A stretch of DNA of 64,000 nucleotides from Haematococcus lacustris (taxonomy: Eukaryota > Chlorophyta > Chlorophyceae > Chlamydomonadales > Haematococcaceae): positions 6,471,617-6,535,616 of the forward strand of contig JASKMD010000030.1 in assembly GCA_030144725.1 (NCBI GenBank). The letters are read 5' to 3'. A program made the position numbers and the translations under genes. Under the pieces are notes generated by a model. The model did no database searches, was not told where the DNA came from, and saw only the letters and a list, made by a program, of their open reading frames with translations. Shown here piece by piece: positions 55,602-64,000 of this stretch; the stretch's first letter is position 1, and the number at the start of each line of letters is the position of its first letter.

Positions 55602-58600
55602 ATGGCGCCAGGAAGAGCGGCATCGCATTTTCGGGCAAGTGCTGTCCATGTTGCGCTGGCCGTGTTTGCGCTGACCGTGACCACCTTGGCCGACTTGGCC
55701 TCTCCCGTTCTGACGGTTGCAGACCTCCCGGGCTTTACACGCAGCGTATACCAGCGCGACCATGCTCTGATCACGCCGGAGAGCCGCGTGTGGTCGCCGC
55801 ACCCGGGCTGGTAGGCTTGCACACAGCCCATGCCACGGATGGCGCCACCACCAGCTTACCGTGCACGAGTCGGACATCGACACGGACAAACACCAGGCTA
55901 GCAGTGACTGTTATCACTATAAACACACAACCATCACCCCACCCCACCCTCCCCTACTCAATGCCCCACTACACACGTCTGAATCTTTCTGCTGTGATGT
56001 CGCAGGACGAACTCGCTGACATCACACCTGATGTCTCCTGCCAGCGGTGCCAGCTTCTCTATGTTCTTGGCTGTGATGCAAGCCGAGGGCTCAGCGGCGC
56101 CTGCAGTCAGGAGCAGCGTGGAACGGTGGGGTGCTCCATCCAGCAGCAGCCACTCAGCCCTGATCAGCCTCAATCAGCCCTGACAGTGATCAAGCCCTGG
56201 TCAGCCGCAGCAATATATAACTGTTTCAGCCCTAGTCAGCCCCAATCAGCCCTGACACTGACTCAGACCTGCCATAGAGCCTGTCCAGCACCCTGGCTTG
56301 AGCTCTGTGTACTGGGCACTGACCGGACCCGTCATTGCAGGCGGCCAATGGTTTGAGACAGTAGCACCTACCTGGCTGCCCCTGGCCCACTGCTGCCACA
56401 ACCTGCCGCCTCCCGCAGCAGCACCAGCCGCAGCAGCACCAGCAACACCAGCAGCACCAGCAGCACCAGCAGCACCAGCAGCACCAGCAGCACCAGCGGC
56501 ACAAGCAGCAGCAACCATGCCAGACCCCGCCCCCTGCGCGACCCCGGCCCCTGCACGCCCCTGCTGGTCCAGGTTTGTGCTGGTGATGGAAGGCGAGGCC
56601 CAGGTGGCTGGCCCTGAGGCAGACACCGTGCAGCTGGCTGCAAACCATTGGGTCTACTTCCCACCCAACACCACGGCCCGCCTCACCAGCTCCTCCGGGG
56701 CGGGGCTGCTGGTGTGGGAGCGTGTCTATGCGGCACAGGTGGGCAGCTGCAGTGGGCAGTGTCCAGGGCTGGGCAGGTGCAATGTTTCAAGGCAGGCAGC
56801 AGGGCAGCAGGCAGGGCAGCAGGCAGGGCAGCAGGCAGGGCAGCAGGCAGGGCAGCAGGCAGGGCAGCAGGCAGGGCAGCAGGCAGGGCAGCAGGCAGGG
56901 CAGCAGGCAGGGCAGCAGGCAGGGCACATTGATTCTACACATAGCAACAGCTGCGGGCTCAGGCAGCGCAGCAACGTTCATTGGCCCTGTGCGATGCTGG
57001 CGCTTGGTGCAGGGCTCGCCTGCCTTTCAACATGGTTTCGTCGATGACTCGCCACTTCTGGCCACGCCAGGAGAGGTGTTCCAGCTGCGTAAGCTCCTGC
57101 CTCAAGTGTGTGATCACACATCCTGATGGCTGGCTGGCTGGGATGCCCCCCTCCCCCTCCCCCTGCATCCCCAACTCCTTCCCTGCACTTGCACCCCCTC
57201 CTCTTCCACCTCTACATCACAAGCTGAGCAGCAGCTGTGTATCTTGACGCAGACTCTAGACTACGATTTCAACATTCATGTTATGGACTTCCAGCCTGGG
57301 GAGCACCTCCACGTCAAGGTGTGACGCTAACCAGCTCTCACACCTCCCTGCCCCGTCCCCACCCTGTCCTGATGCTGCCTGTGCCCACCCCGTGTGCTGC
57401 CCCATCACGGCCCCTGCTGCTGGTGCCACCACCATCACCAGGCTGACAGCTGGCTGCATGCCAGAAGATCATCATGTAGCATGTGCATACCATGCATGGC
57501 AGTGGTGGTGGTGGTGGCAGTGGTGGTGGTGGTGGCAGTGGTGGTGGTGGCAGTGGTGGTGGTGGCAGTGGTGGCAGTGGTAGTGGTGGTGGTGGTGCAG
57601 GAGATCCACTACAACCAGCATGGACTGATGCTCCTGGAGGGCAAGGGCATCTACCGCCTGGCAGACAACTGGTACCCGGTGCAGGTGCGGCCTCACAGCC
57701 AGCCAGGGCCAGCCACTGCTGTCCACAGCCAGTCACAGCGCTAGGCATGGCATTCTCCAGCAGCAGCCAGCGGCAGCCAGGCTCGCCTGCGCCCCTGCCT
57801 TGACCACATGTCAGCAGTGGGCACCCCACCATCAGCGAAGCCAGGCTGAACTCCAGATCCAGGTCCAGCTGGCTCCTGCAGCCCCATACATAGCACCACT
57901 GCCATGTGCTGCAGGCGGGTGATGCTGTGTGGATGGCCCCGTATGTGCTTCAGTGGTACGCTGCCCTGGGCTCCACCAGGACCAGGTGAGGATGCGGATG
58001 AGACGGTCTCAAGGTGGAATTCAGGCTGAGGATTGAATCCAGGGCCAGGGCAGGGCAGGGGCAGGGGCAGGGGCAGGGGCAGGGGCAGGGGCAGGGGCAG
58101 GGGCAGGGGCAGGGGCAGGGCAGGGGCAGGGGCAGGGGCAGAGGAAGGGGCAGAGGCGCAGGGGCAGGGGCAGGGGCAGGGGCGCATAGGCAGGGGCAGG
58201 GGCACATAGGCAGGGGCAGGGGCACATAGGCAGGGGCAGGGGCACATAGGCAGGGGCAGGGGCACATAGGCAGGGGCAGGGGCACATAGGCAGGGGCAGC
58301 GGCAGCGGCAGGGGCAGCGGCAGCGGCAGGGGCAGCGGCACATAGGCAGGGGCAGGGGCACATAGGCAGGGGCAGGGGCACATAGGCAGGGGCAGGGGCA
58401 CATAGGCAGGGGCAGGGGCACATAGGCAGGGGCAGGGGCACATAGGCAGGGGCAGCGGCAACGGCAGGGGCAGCGGCAGGGGCAGCGGCACATAGGCAGG
58501 GGCAGGGGCACATAGGCAGGGGCAGGGGCACATAGGCAGGGGCAGCGGCAGCAACTTGCACACCAGCACTAGGCACAGGTGGTGTGGGGAGTCAGCTGAT

Positions 58601-58796
58601 GCAGAATGTGTGGTTCCTGCTGCGATCAGAATGATGCCATGCTACACACAGTGCACAGAGAGAGGTGGAGGGGGGGTGCCGAGGGCGGGGCCATGTCTCT
58701 GACACCTTGTGTGATGGACCAACCATGCCCTGTGTGTGTCCATGTGGCAGGTACATCATCAACAAGGACACCACGGTGGACCCCCTGTTCTCCTAA
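55602..58796 (+). CDS. UGLYAH: (S)-ureidoglycine aminohydrolase
   Basis: Releases ammonia from (S)-ureidoglycine to give ureidoglycolate in allantoin (purine nitrogen) breakdown, in the ER lumen in plants. Eight exons join perfectly: 55602-55810, 56006-56125, 56573-56738, 57013-57105, 57253-57318, 57601-57684, 57915-57985, 58751-58796 (TAA). The start gives a signal peptide ([17 protein letters not shown]). Bicupin landmarks: [28 protein letters not shown] with YFPPN in the first cupin; [32 protein letters not shown]; then [20 protein letters not shown], holding the Glu/His/His metal ligands, and [12 protein letters not shown], whose Gln completes the Mn site in the plant enzyme. Terminal RYIINKD also conserved. 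The total of about 275 residues is near the plant length without its longer leader. Introns carry minisatellites. Confidence 0.96.
56786..56930. repeat. 12-bp minisatellite GGCAGCAGGCAG in UGLYAH intron
   Basis: About 12 units in the intron 56739-57012. It is the complement of the unit at 48115-48402. Confidence 0.95.
57496..57600. repeat. (GTGGTGGCA)-type microsatellite abutting a splice acceptor
   Basis: GTGGTGGTGGCA-like repeat running directly into the acceptor GTGCAG of the exon starting at 57601. No pyrimidine tract is present next to this acceptor, which is unusual. Confidence 0.85.
58040..58552. repeat. GGGGCA hexamers and 20-bp GGGGCACATAGGCA repeat in UGLYAH intron
   Basis: First a run of GGGGCA hexamers (58040-58145), then about 15 copies of a 20-base unit GGCACATAGGCAGGGGCAGG, some with extra GCGGCA inserts. 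It fills most of the last intron, 57986-58750. Confidence 0.95.
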
Positions 58797-59338
58797 CCCC
58801 CCGCCCCACGCAGCCAGTCACACTGACCTCACGTTCAGCTTCAAACCCCAGCAGCGCTCTCGCTTTGGGTCACAGCTGGAGTAAAGCCATCAAGCAACCT
58901 TTTAGCTGACGGCTGAGAGAAGATGGACCACTTGCACCACTGAAGCCTTCAGCCGTAAGGCTACTTGGCCGCCCCTCCCCTCTGTCGGCTGCTCGCGCAG
59001 TGAGGCAACCTCACCACAGCAGGAGTTTTGCCCTGATTCCCATGCACCAAGCGTACTGCCATGAACCTGCTGGACTCGACCCTGGTTTACTCAAACCTTT
59101 AAGGAAGAGTGGTCGAGCAGGCACACTGTCGGATACACATTGGCTGCATGGGTGACGTCCTCGGACGGCCTGCATCGGTTTGAATTGTGTTTTGAGTTGT
59201 GCATTACGCCTCGCGACACTGAAGCTTTCGATACGTGGCCCCGATTGTGTTTGTGTGCTGGACTTGACGTACCGGTATCATCATACGCATACATTACGTA
59301 TACATTGCGCGACTCAGGATGTCCTGTATCCCTATCTT
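58797..59338. other. 3' flank of UGLYAH, no gene recognised
   Basis: Holds the UGLYAH 3' UTR. Open frames are short and without domains. CCTGTATCCCTATC at 59322-59335 lies just outside the Fanzor-type element end. Confidence 0.45.
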
Positions 59339-59467
59339 CCTGTGGAGCCCCTACACTTCTCCACAGGAGGGACCGGTGTGTGTCCCTAACCTAGGTCCCT
59401 AACCCTAGGAGTCGATAGAGCCCTATCCTACCCTATGCACACTCTATCGCACACACATCCCCTTTGT
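59339..59467 (-). ncRNA. Candidate Fanzor-element end / guide-RNA-like module, copy 2
   Basis: Lies 55-180 bases downstream of the Fanzor-type stop codon at 59522. It begins with a perfect 9-bp hairpin (CCTGTGGAG 59339-59347 / CTCCACAGG 59359-59367) whose 11-base loop CCCCTACACTT is identical at 37747-37757. A second perfect 8-bp hairpin (CGATAGAG 59413-59420 / CTCTATCG 59442-59449) has a loop starting CCCTA; at 37821-37846 the stem bases differ but pairing is kept. ACACACATCCCCTTTGT follows (59451-59467). Homology to copy 1 stops just outside the terminal hairpin, so this marks the element's end. RNA function is inferred from TnpB/Fanzor precedent. Confidence 0.45.
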
Positions 59468-59521
59468 AAGGGGCAATTGAATTGTTTGTTTTTTTAGGCT
59501 CGTGGCATGATACACATGTCG

Positions 59522-59710
59522 CTATCGCTGCCGCTGGTGCCGCCGCTGCCACTTCCGCAGCAGTCCTCTGTCGCGCACGCACACCCACTCCTGGCCTGGT
59601 CTGCCTGGGTTAGGCATGGCGGGGCGGCCCCACCAGCTGCTGAGCTCGCGGGGGCGGCCTGGCCCGGCTGCAATGCGGCGGATGTTCTGACTTGGCGCTG
59701 GCGGCGGTCA
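59522..59710 (-). pseudogene. Fanzor-like C-terminal remnant
   Basis: On the minus strand it reads NIRRIAAGPGRPRELSSW, WGRPAMPNPGRPGQEWV and VRDRGLLRKWQRRHQ, stop TAG at 59522-59524. This is the tail following the RuvC-III motif; the paralogous remnant at 37867-38090 still has RDVSAALNIRR. Here the bases coding the RuvC-III aspartate itself are shifted and degraded (about 59687-59710). Nothing of the rest of the nuclease is present. It is followed by the hairpin module at 59339-59467. Confidence 0.5.
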
Positions 59711-59722
59711 GCCTAACTGTCC

Positions 59723-59967
59723 GAGGCATTACGATTACGTCTACGCTGTCTGTTTCGCTGCATTTTCCTAACTAAGTGTGTCGCTGGTTGCCTTCGATGT
59801 CCTGGTTTTCCTGTTTCTTTCCTGGTTTTCCTGTTAGTTTTATGTTTATTTAGTGTATTTTGGGATCCAGACGGGGCTAGCACCGATCAAGCCCCACCAT
59901 TGCGCGACTCAGAGGTGATATTGAGCAGCCGGTCACCCCTGATGCACCCCTGAGCGACTCTTGCGCA
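59723..59967. other. Spacer between Fanzor remnant and repeat copy B
   Basis: T-rich stretch with TCCTGGTTTTCCTGTT repeated twice (59800-59836). No gene seen. Confidence 0.4.
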
Positions 59968-60760
59968 GGGCGGTGCAGCTCATCAGCGATGCTAGCGGGC
60001 TGTTCGGGCTGATGTGCACAGGTGCCGGGGCGGGCGGGGGTGCAGGGAGATAGGGTCGCGTTGTGTCGGGAATGGTCTGCTTAGTGGGTCTGTGATCGGC
60101 GAACAACTATCGCGCTCAACGGCCCAACGGCATGGACAAGCTCGATTATTTGAATTTCTGTCGGGCGCAGGACCCCCCTTGGCCTGTGTTCTAGTGCTAG
60201 TGCTGATGATATGCTTGAGAGTGCTGGTATGGCTTGTGGCTGTCCTTGCACCACAACAGCGTGCAATTCGTGTCACGTCACCCCAAGTCAAATTTCCATG
60301 AATGGGCACTTTTCCGGCCGGTATAACTGTCCAACCAGGACGTCAAATGATGGACTGCCAGTTCTGTGCGACTCCTTATGTGGGCTTTCAACCTGTAATC
60401 AAAACAGAAACGCGTTGTCTTCATGTGTTGGCCGTTTCATGTGTGGACGGTAAACACTTATATCAGTTCAGTTTCTACACCTTTTTGACCGATTTTTGTT
60501 GCTCGTGGTTGCTGAAAAGCCACAGGCATCAATGATCAAAGCATCCTGTGCAACCTGGCAGCATGAAAATTTGGAATGTCCGTAGCGGGTTGGGGGCCGG
60601 GCCATAAGCAGCCCACCGCACCAACCGGCGGCCTCATCCGTGCAGAAATGAGAAAGTTCTTGTCTCTTGAGCCACGGGGGTGCAGCCAATGGCGGGGGTG
60701 ACCAGCTGCAGAGGTGCTCCTGGGACGTCGGGCCGTTTTGGGCCAGTGCCTGTGGTGGTA
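59968..60760. repeat. Dispersed ~0.8-kb repeat, copy B
   Basis: Collinear with 41388-42380 (see shared blocks there). Its position directly upstream, on the minus strand, of the Fanzor-type remnant raises the possibility that it is the 5' part of the same element. Copy A has no Fanzor tail next to it, so the link is unproven. Confidence 0.8.
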
Positions 60761-60823
60761 ATGGCTGGGAGTATGCACCTTAAGCCTGTTGGGGTGGGTG
60801 TGGGAGGGGGGAGGGGGACGAAA

Positions 60824-61106
60824 ACAGAGGTCAGCAAATGTCAGCCGGGAGACGTGTCAGCGTGAAGGCTGTTACAAGGCCTCACAGGGCTGGGGGCTGT
60901 TCATAGCTGAGCTGACCCTTTTAGTGAAACAAGTGAAAAGAATCATAGCATGGTACAACCACACATCCCAGTCCTTGTCATGGTTCTTAAGGCTTGTACA
61001 AACTATGCAGATCATTAGAGAGAGTACCCTAACACCACCCACACACTTGTGCAGAGAGTGACCCATAAACAGAGGTCAGCAAATGTCAGCCAGGAGACGT
61101 GTCAGC
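60824..61106. repeat. 38-bp direct repeats flanking a Fanzor zinc-ribbon fragment
   Basis: Direct repeats at 60824-60861 and 61069-61106, one mismatch, containing GAGGTCAGCAAATGTCAGCC. Between them 60880-60919 is identical over 40 bases to 26855-26894, the part of the Fanzor-like ORF coding SSAMNSPQPCE. The rest of the spacer is unrelated to that ORF. Confidence 0.85.
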
Positions 61107-61563
61107 AACATCAAATTCCCTGCTGCTGTGCCTTGTAAACAAGTCATCCTTTCATTCCTCAGACCGCTGCCTGGGGCAGCTACCTTGTGTACAGAGCAGG
61201 TGGCTGCTAGCTGGTTCCTCTCCGCTGATCACACAGCAGGTATGGGTGGTGCAGGCCGTGAAGGCTGCCAAGCAGTGTCAGCAACCCAAGCAGGGACGCC
61301 CTGCTGCCACTCACTAAACAGCATAGCGGCCCGTCCAGCAGTCAAGCAGTGATGGCTAGCGCCCTTGGATGACGTGCGTTGAATGGCAGCAGCAACGACA
61401 GCCAAGTGTGTTCAGCACATTGCGCAAGGCATCCTTCTCCGGTGTTAGTTGACACCCCAAAGCCAAAGGTGCCTGACACCAAGGCAGCGAGACACTCCTG
61501 ACTTGGGCTGAAACACATCTTGAGCACGGCTGGCCAGCAGACAAAGCACCATGGTCCTTCCTG
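61107..61563. other. 3' flank of Agenet-like gene, no gene recognised
   Basis: Short frames only; should include the 3' UTR of the minus-strand gene ending at 61564. Confidence 0.45.
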
Positions 61564-63432
61564 TCAACGCTTGCCGCGCACACTCTTCATGTGGGCACTC
61601 CTGCCCCTGCCGCTCCCGTTCTCAGCCCCTAAACTCTGACCAGCTTTGCTGGGCTTTGCGGCAGCCCCTCCCCTGGCGCTGCGTCCGGCTCTTGCTGACT
61701 GGGCTGGCCCCTTCTTGGCTGGTGGAGGCTCGTCGCCTTTGCGGCTGGGTTTGGCACTGCCATCATCAGATAACGCCTCGGAAACCGCGCCCTCTGACTC
61801 AGTCGCCTCTTCAGCCATTGGCTCGCTGCCTGATTCACTTTGAGAGGCGCTGTTGTCAGGCTTCCTGCTGCCCTCCTTCTCTTCTGCCTCCTCGTCTACT
61901 GGTGCCTCCTTATCTGGCTCATCCTCTGCTGCCTCCTCTTCTGCTGCCTCCTCTCCTGATGCGTCCCCTCCCACTGCCTCTTTCTGCTTCGCTTCCTTCT
62001 CTGCTGCCTCTTCCTTCTTCGCCTGCTTTGCTGGTCTGGAACGCTTGCTGCCAGCTCCAGCTGCAGCTCTCTTACTGACAGCTTCCTTGGCAAGCGGCAC
62101 ACTGGCCTTGCGAGCGGCATCAGGAGCAGCTGCCCCATTGGTTGCTCCGCGCTTGCCTGCCTTGGCATTGCTGGCCTGCAGGAGGCAGCCAAGAGCGAAC
62201 CCCCAAGAGCTTGCAGCCTAGGTGTCCTTGGTGGCGCTCCATACATGCCAGCCATGGCTGCAATGACATCATCACTGCTGCCAGGCTTGCAGGCATGCCG
62301 CCTCACCTTGACCTGGGTTGGCACAGTGGCATCGCCAGTAAGGTTCACATACTTGCCCAGCTCTGCCCAATCGTCATCAATGGTCAACAGCTCCATGGGG
62401 CTCGCCACTTCCCCATCCTTCCATTTCTGGTGGGGCTTGATCAGACGCCACATGCCACCATCCAGCACACGAGCTCGCCTGATTTTACTCGCCTGCAGTG
62501 TGTGAGGAGGGCATAGATGAGTGGTGTTTGTGGCACATGCAGGGCAGCACTAGCAGGCCATCAGTGGCGGGCATGACCGGCCTTACCGCAATTCGCTCAG
62601 CACCAGTGTCATGAAAGGGATAGCTCACCTGGGAGCAATACAGCATGGGCCAACAAAGTGAGCCTACTAAGCATTCACCATCTGTGCTTTGCTCCACATG
62701 GCTGTCTCAGTTGCATGCCTGACCATAAGACGCACTAACCACATAAAGGCCGCCTTGAAGCCCCTTGGACACTCGCCCAACCCAGGCGCATGGGTCAGAG
62801 CCACTGCCGTTGTATATCTCACAAAACTCGCCAGGTTGCAGAGGATACTCCTCCTCGCCATACTCTACTGGCAGGTCATTTGATGACAAAGTGTCCTTGC
62901 TGACCTCCTCCGTTTCACCTGCACCACGTTGGGTGCTACATTAGATGCCAGTCCAGAGCTTGCACTCCGCCACAGTGCTCATTCAATTTTCTGCTGCAAA
63001 ATGCGCTATACAGCAGTGCTCCATCACGACAGGCAAACAGACGGGTGCTACAATGCAAGCGACTTGCCATTGTCGTATCTCACGACGTATTTGCCGCCAG
63101 GTCTGACCGCTTTGACCTTGACTGCGTGCGTATCGTCGCACATAGTTGACACGTCGGCTGCATTGGCATTACCTACGTGCTTTTGCGGGCCTTACCCGGC
63201 CAGTAGGCTCCTGCGAACCCCGTCTTGTCCTCATCGTCGGTGGGCTCCCACCAGCATCTCTACGCGGTTTGCGTGGCACAACGCAAGGTGGGTCAGGTGG
63301 GTTATCTACGTAAGTGAGCAACGAGGCAAAGGGGCTGTGCTCGCGACCCACCATGGCCTGCCCAACGATGATGCGATTTGGAGTACCGCTTTGCGGCTTT
63401 GCAGACCCCTTCCTAGCGCCTTTTCCTGGCAT
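61564..63432 (-). CDS. Agenet/Tudor-like protein with charged C-terminal tail
   Basis: Probably a chromatin-associated reader. First exon 63432-63196 (start MPGKGARKGSAK). A Tudor-like strand segment at about 63160-63058 (AVKVKAVRPGGKYVVRYDNG) probably follows, though the phase of that join is unsettled. Then a segment ending at 62740 (LQPGEFCEIYNGSGSDPCAW, VGRVSKGLQGGLYV), 62628-62587 (VSYPFHDTGAERIA), 62492-62307 (SKIRRARVLDGGMWRLIKPH) and last exon 62175-61564. GEFCEIYNG..AWVGRV.KG...YVVSYPF follows the Agenet pattern of a small barrel binding modified histone tails; the middle joins from 62740 on keep frame. The last exon is a Lys/Ala/Glu-rich tail (RPAKQAKKEEAAEKEAKQKE) with nuclear localisation-type clusters, ending KSVRGKR. 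Partner unknown. Confidence 0.68.
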
Positions 63433-63550
63433 GTTGGGATGGCTAGCGAGACCCTAGCCCAAGTTGAACGCGGAGTGCACGTTGAGATACAGGCAGCCGG
63501 GAAAGCGGGTGTCGGGGTAGCGCGGCGCGCCCACCTCAGGCTCCGGAAAA

Positions 63551-63558
63551 TATAAAAG
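63551..63558 (+). promoter_or_regulatory. TATA-like element near window end
   Basis: TATAAAAG on the plus strand, about 120 bases upstream of the Agenet-like start on the other strand. It could serve a plus-strand gene beyond the window or may be fortuitous. Confidence 0.25.
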
Positions 63559-64000
63559 GGTGAATGTTTTCAAAAAGAAAAGAGGACGAAAGAGGCAACA
63601 CCGTGGCACCCTTCCAGTAAATCAATAGAGTCGTGGTAGCTTTGCTCTGTATCCCGCTGACCCGGGTGCTTCAACCTTCCAAAGTCAAGAATTGTAATGG
63701 GCAATGCAGAGAAACTTATGTGTGAACAAGGTTATGTTTATCGGCCGACCTTCGCAAGTGGGTTGGGGTAGGAAACCAGGTATTAGTACCGGCTGTAGGT
63801 CGCAGTTACTCGATTACAGATAACACAGCCCCTACACTCCAGTAGGGTAATTGTGTGCTGAGTTGGTGCTGGCTCGTAAGGCGCTCGTCCTGACTGCTTT
63901 CGTCTCGCCGTCGACGGGGAACCATATAGGTCTTAGCCTATGCCTGCCACCTACACGTTCAGTACTTATAAGTGCCAATACACCCTTTGACCCTCACTGC
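63559..64000. other. Terminal region without a recognised gene
   Basis: No supported exon. At 63829-63847 CAGCCCCTACACTCCAGTAGGG contains a 6-bp hairpin (CCCTAC / GTAGGG) and resembles the loop of the Fanzor-type terminal hairpins. Confidence 0.35.

Noticed and set aside
57741..58576. Minus-strand Pro/Cys-rich frames up to 256 codons
   Set aside because: Produced by GGGGCA and 20-base repeats inside the last UGLYAH intron on the opposite strand.

Overview
The window is eukaryotic nuclear DNA. It is GC-rich and gene-dense, and its genes are cut into many short exons with canonical GT..AG (rarely GC..AG) splice sites. The introns are packed with microsatellites and minisatellites. The products (RIO2 kinase, a plant-type M14 carboxypeptidase, ureidoglycine aminohydrolase, an ABCG transporter) and the style of the repeats point to a green alga of the Chlamydomonadales, most like Haematococcus; that placement is inference. 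Most genes had to be rebuilt exon by exon, because almost none is one open frame. Two 500-base runs of N (14704-15203 and 40204-40703) are scaffold gaps.

Layout. 1-3137 (+): C-terminal exons of an ABCG-type ABC transporter. 4305-11023 (-): RIO2 atypical kinase, twelve exons traced firmly plus a probable C-terminal one. 11726-14428 (+): RING-finger protein with a TPR-like tail, divergent from RIO2 and cut by the first gap. 15204-18600: repeat-rich DNA with a small minus-strand gene split by an ~860-base pure AGCCC minisatellite. 19364-28236 (-): a large nuclear protein with one PHD finger; its ~2.1 kb first intron carries a Fanzor/TnpB-like nuclease fragment. 29408-34729 (-): a complete eleven-exon membrane-anchored M14 metallocarboxypeptidase. 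35400-38500: repeat-derived ORFs and a second Fanzor-type C-terminal remnant. 38994-41256 (-): Q/H/P-rich protein with a coiled coil, interrupted by the second gap. 41388-44200: repeats, an inverted duplication and a decayed ORF. 45858-47306: a complete hAT element with TIRs and an 8-base target-site duplication. 47700-49150 (-): unidentified exons. 49251-55360 (-): F-box/ARM-repeat protein. 55602-58796 (+): complete ureidoglycine aminohydrolase, head to head with the F-box gene. 59339-61106: third Fanzor-type remnant, a ~0.8 kb repeat shared with 41388-42380, and a Fanzor zinc-ribbon fragment. 61564-63432 (-): Agenet/Tudor-like chromatin protein with a charged tail.

The genes do not form one pathway; this is an ordinary mix of housekeeping and regulatory genes. 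The most unusual thread is the scattered set of Fanzor-like remnants. Two of them share a downstream noncoding module with conserved hairpins, a candidate for the element end or guide-RNA scaffold of a eukaryotic RNA-guided nuclease transposon. The second is the hAT element, whose boundaries can be read exactly and whose transposase frame is broken by one in-frame stop.
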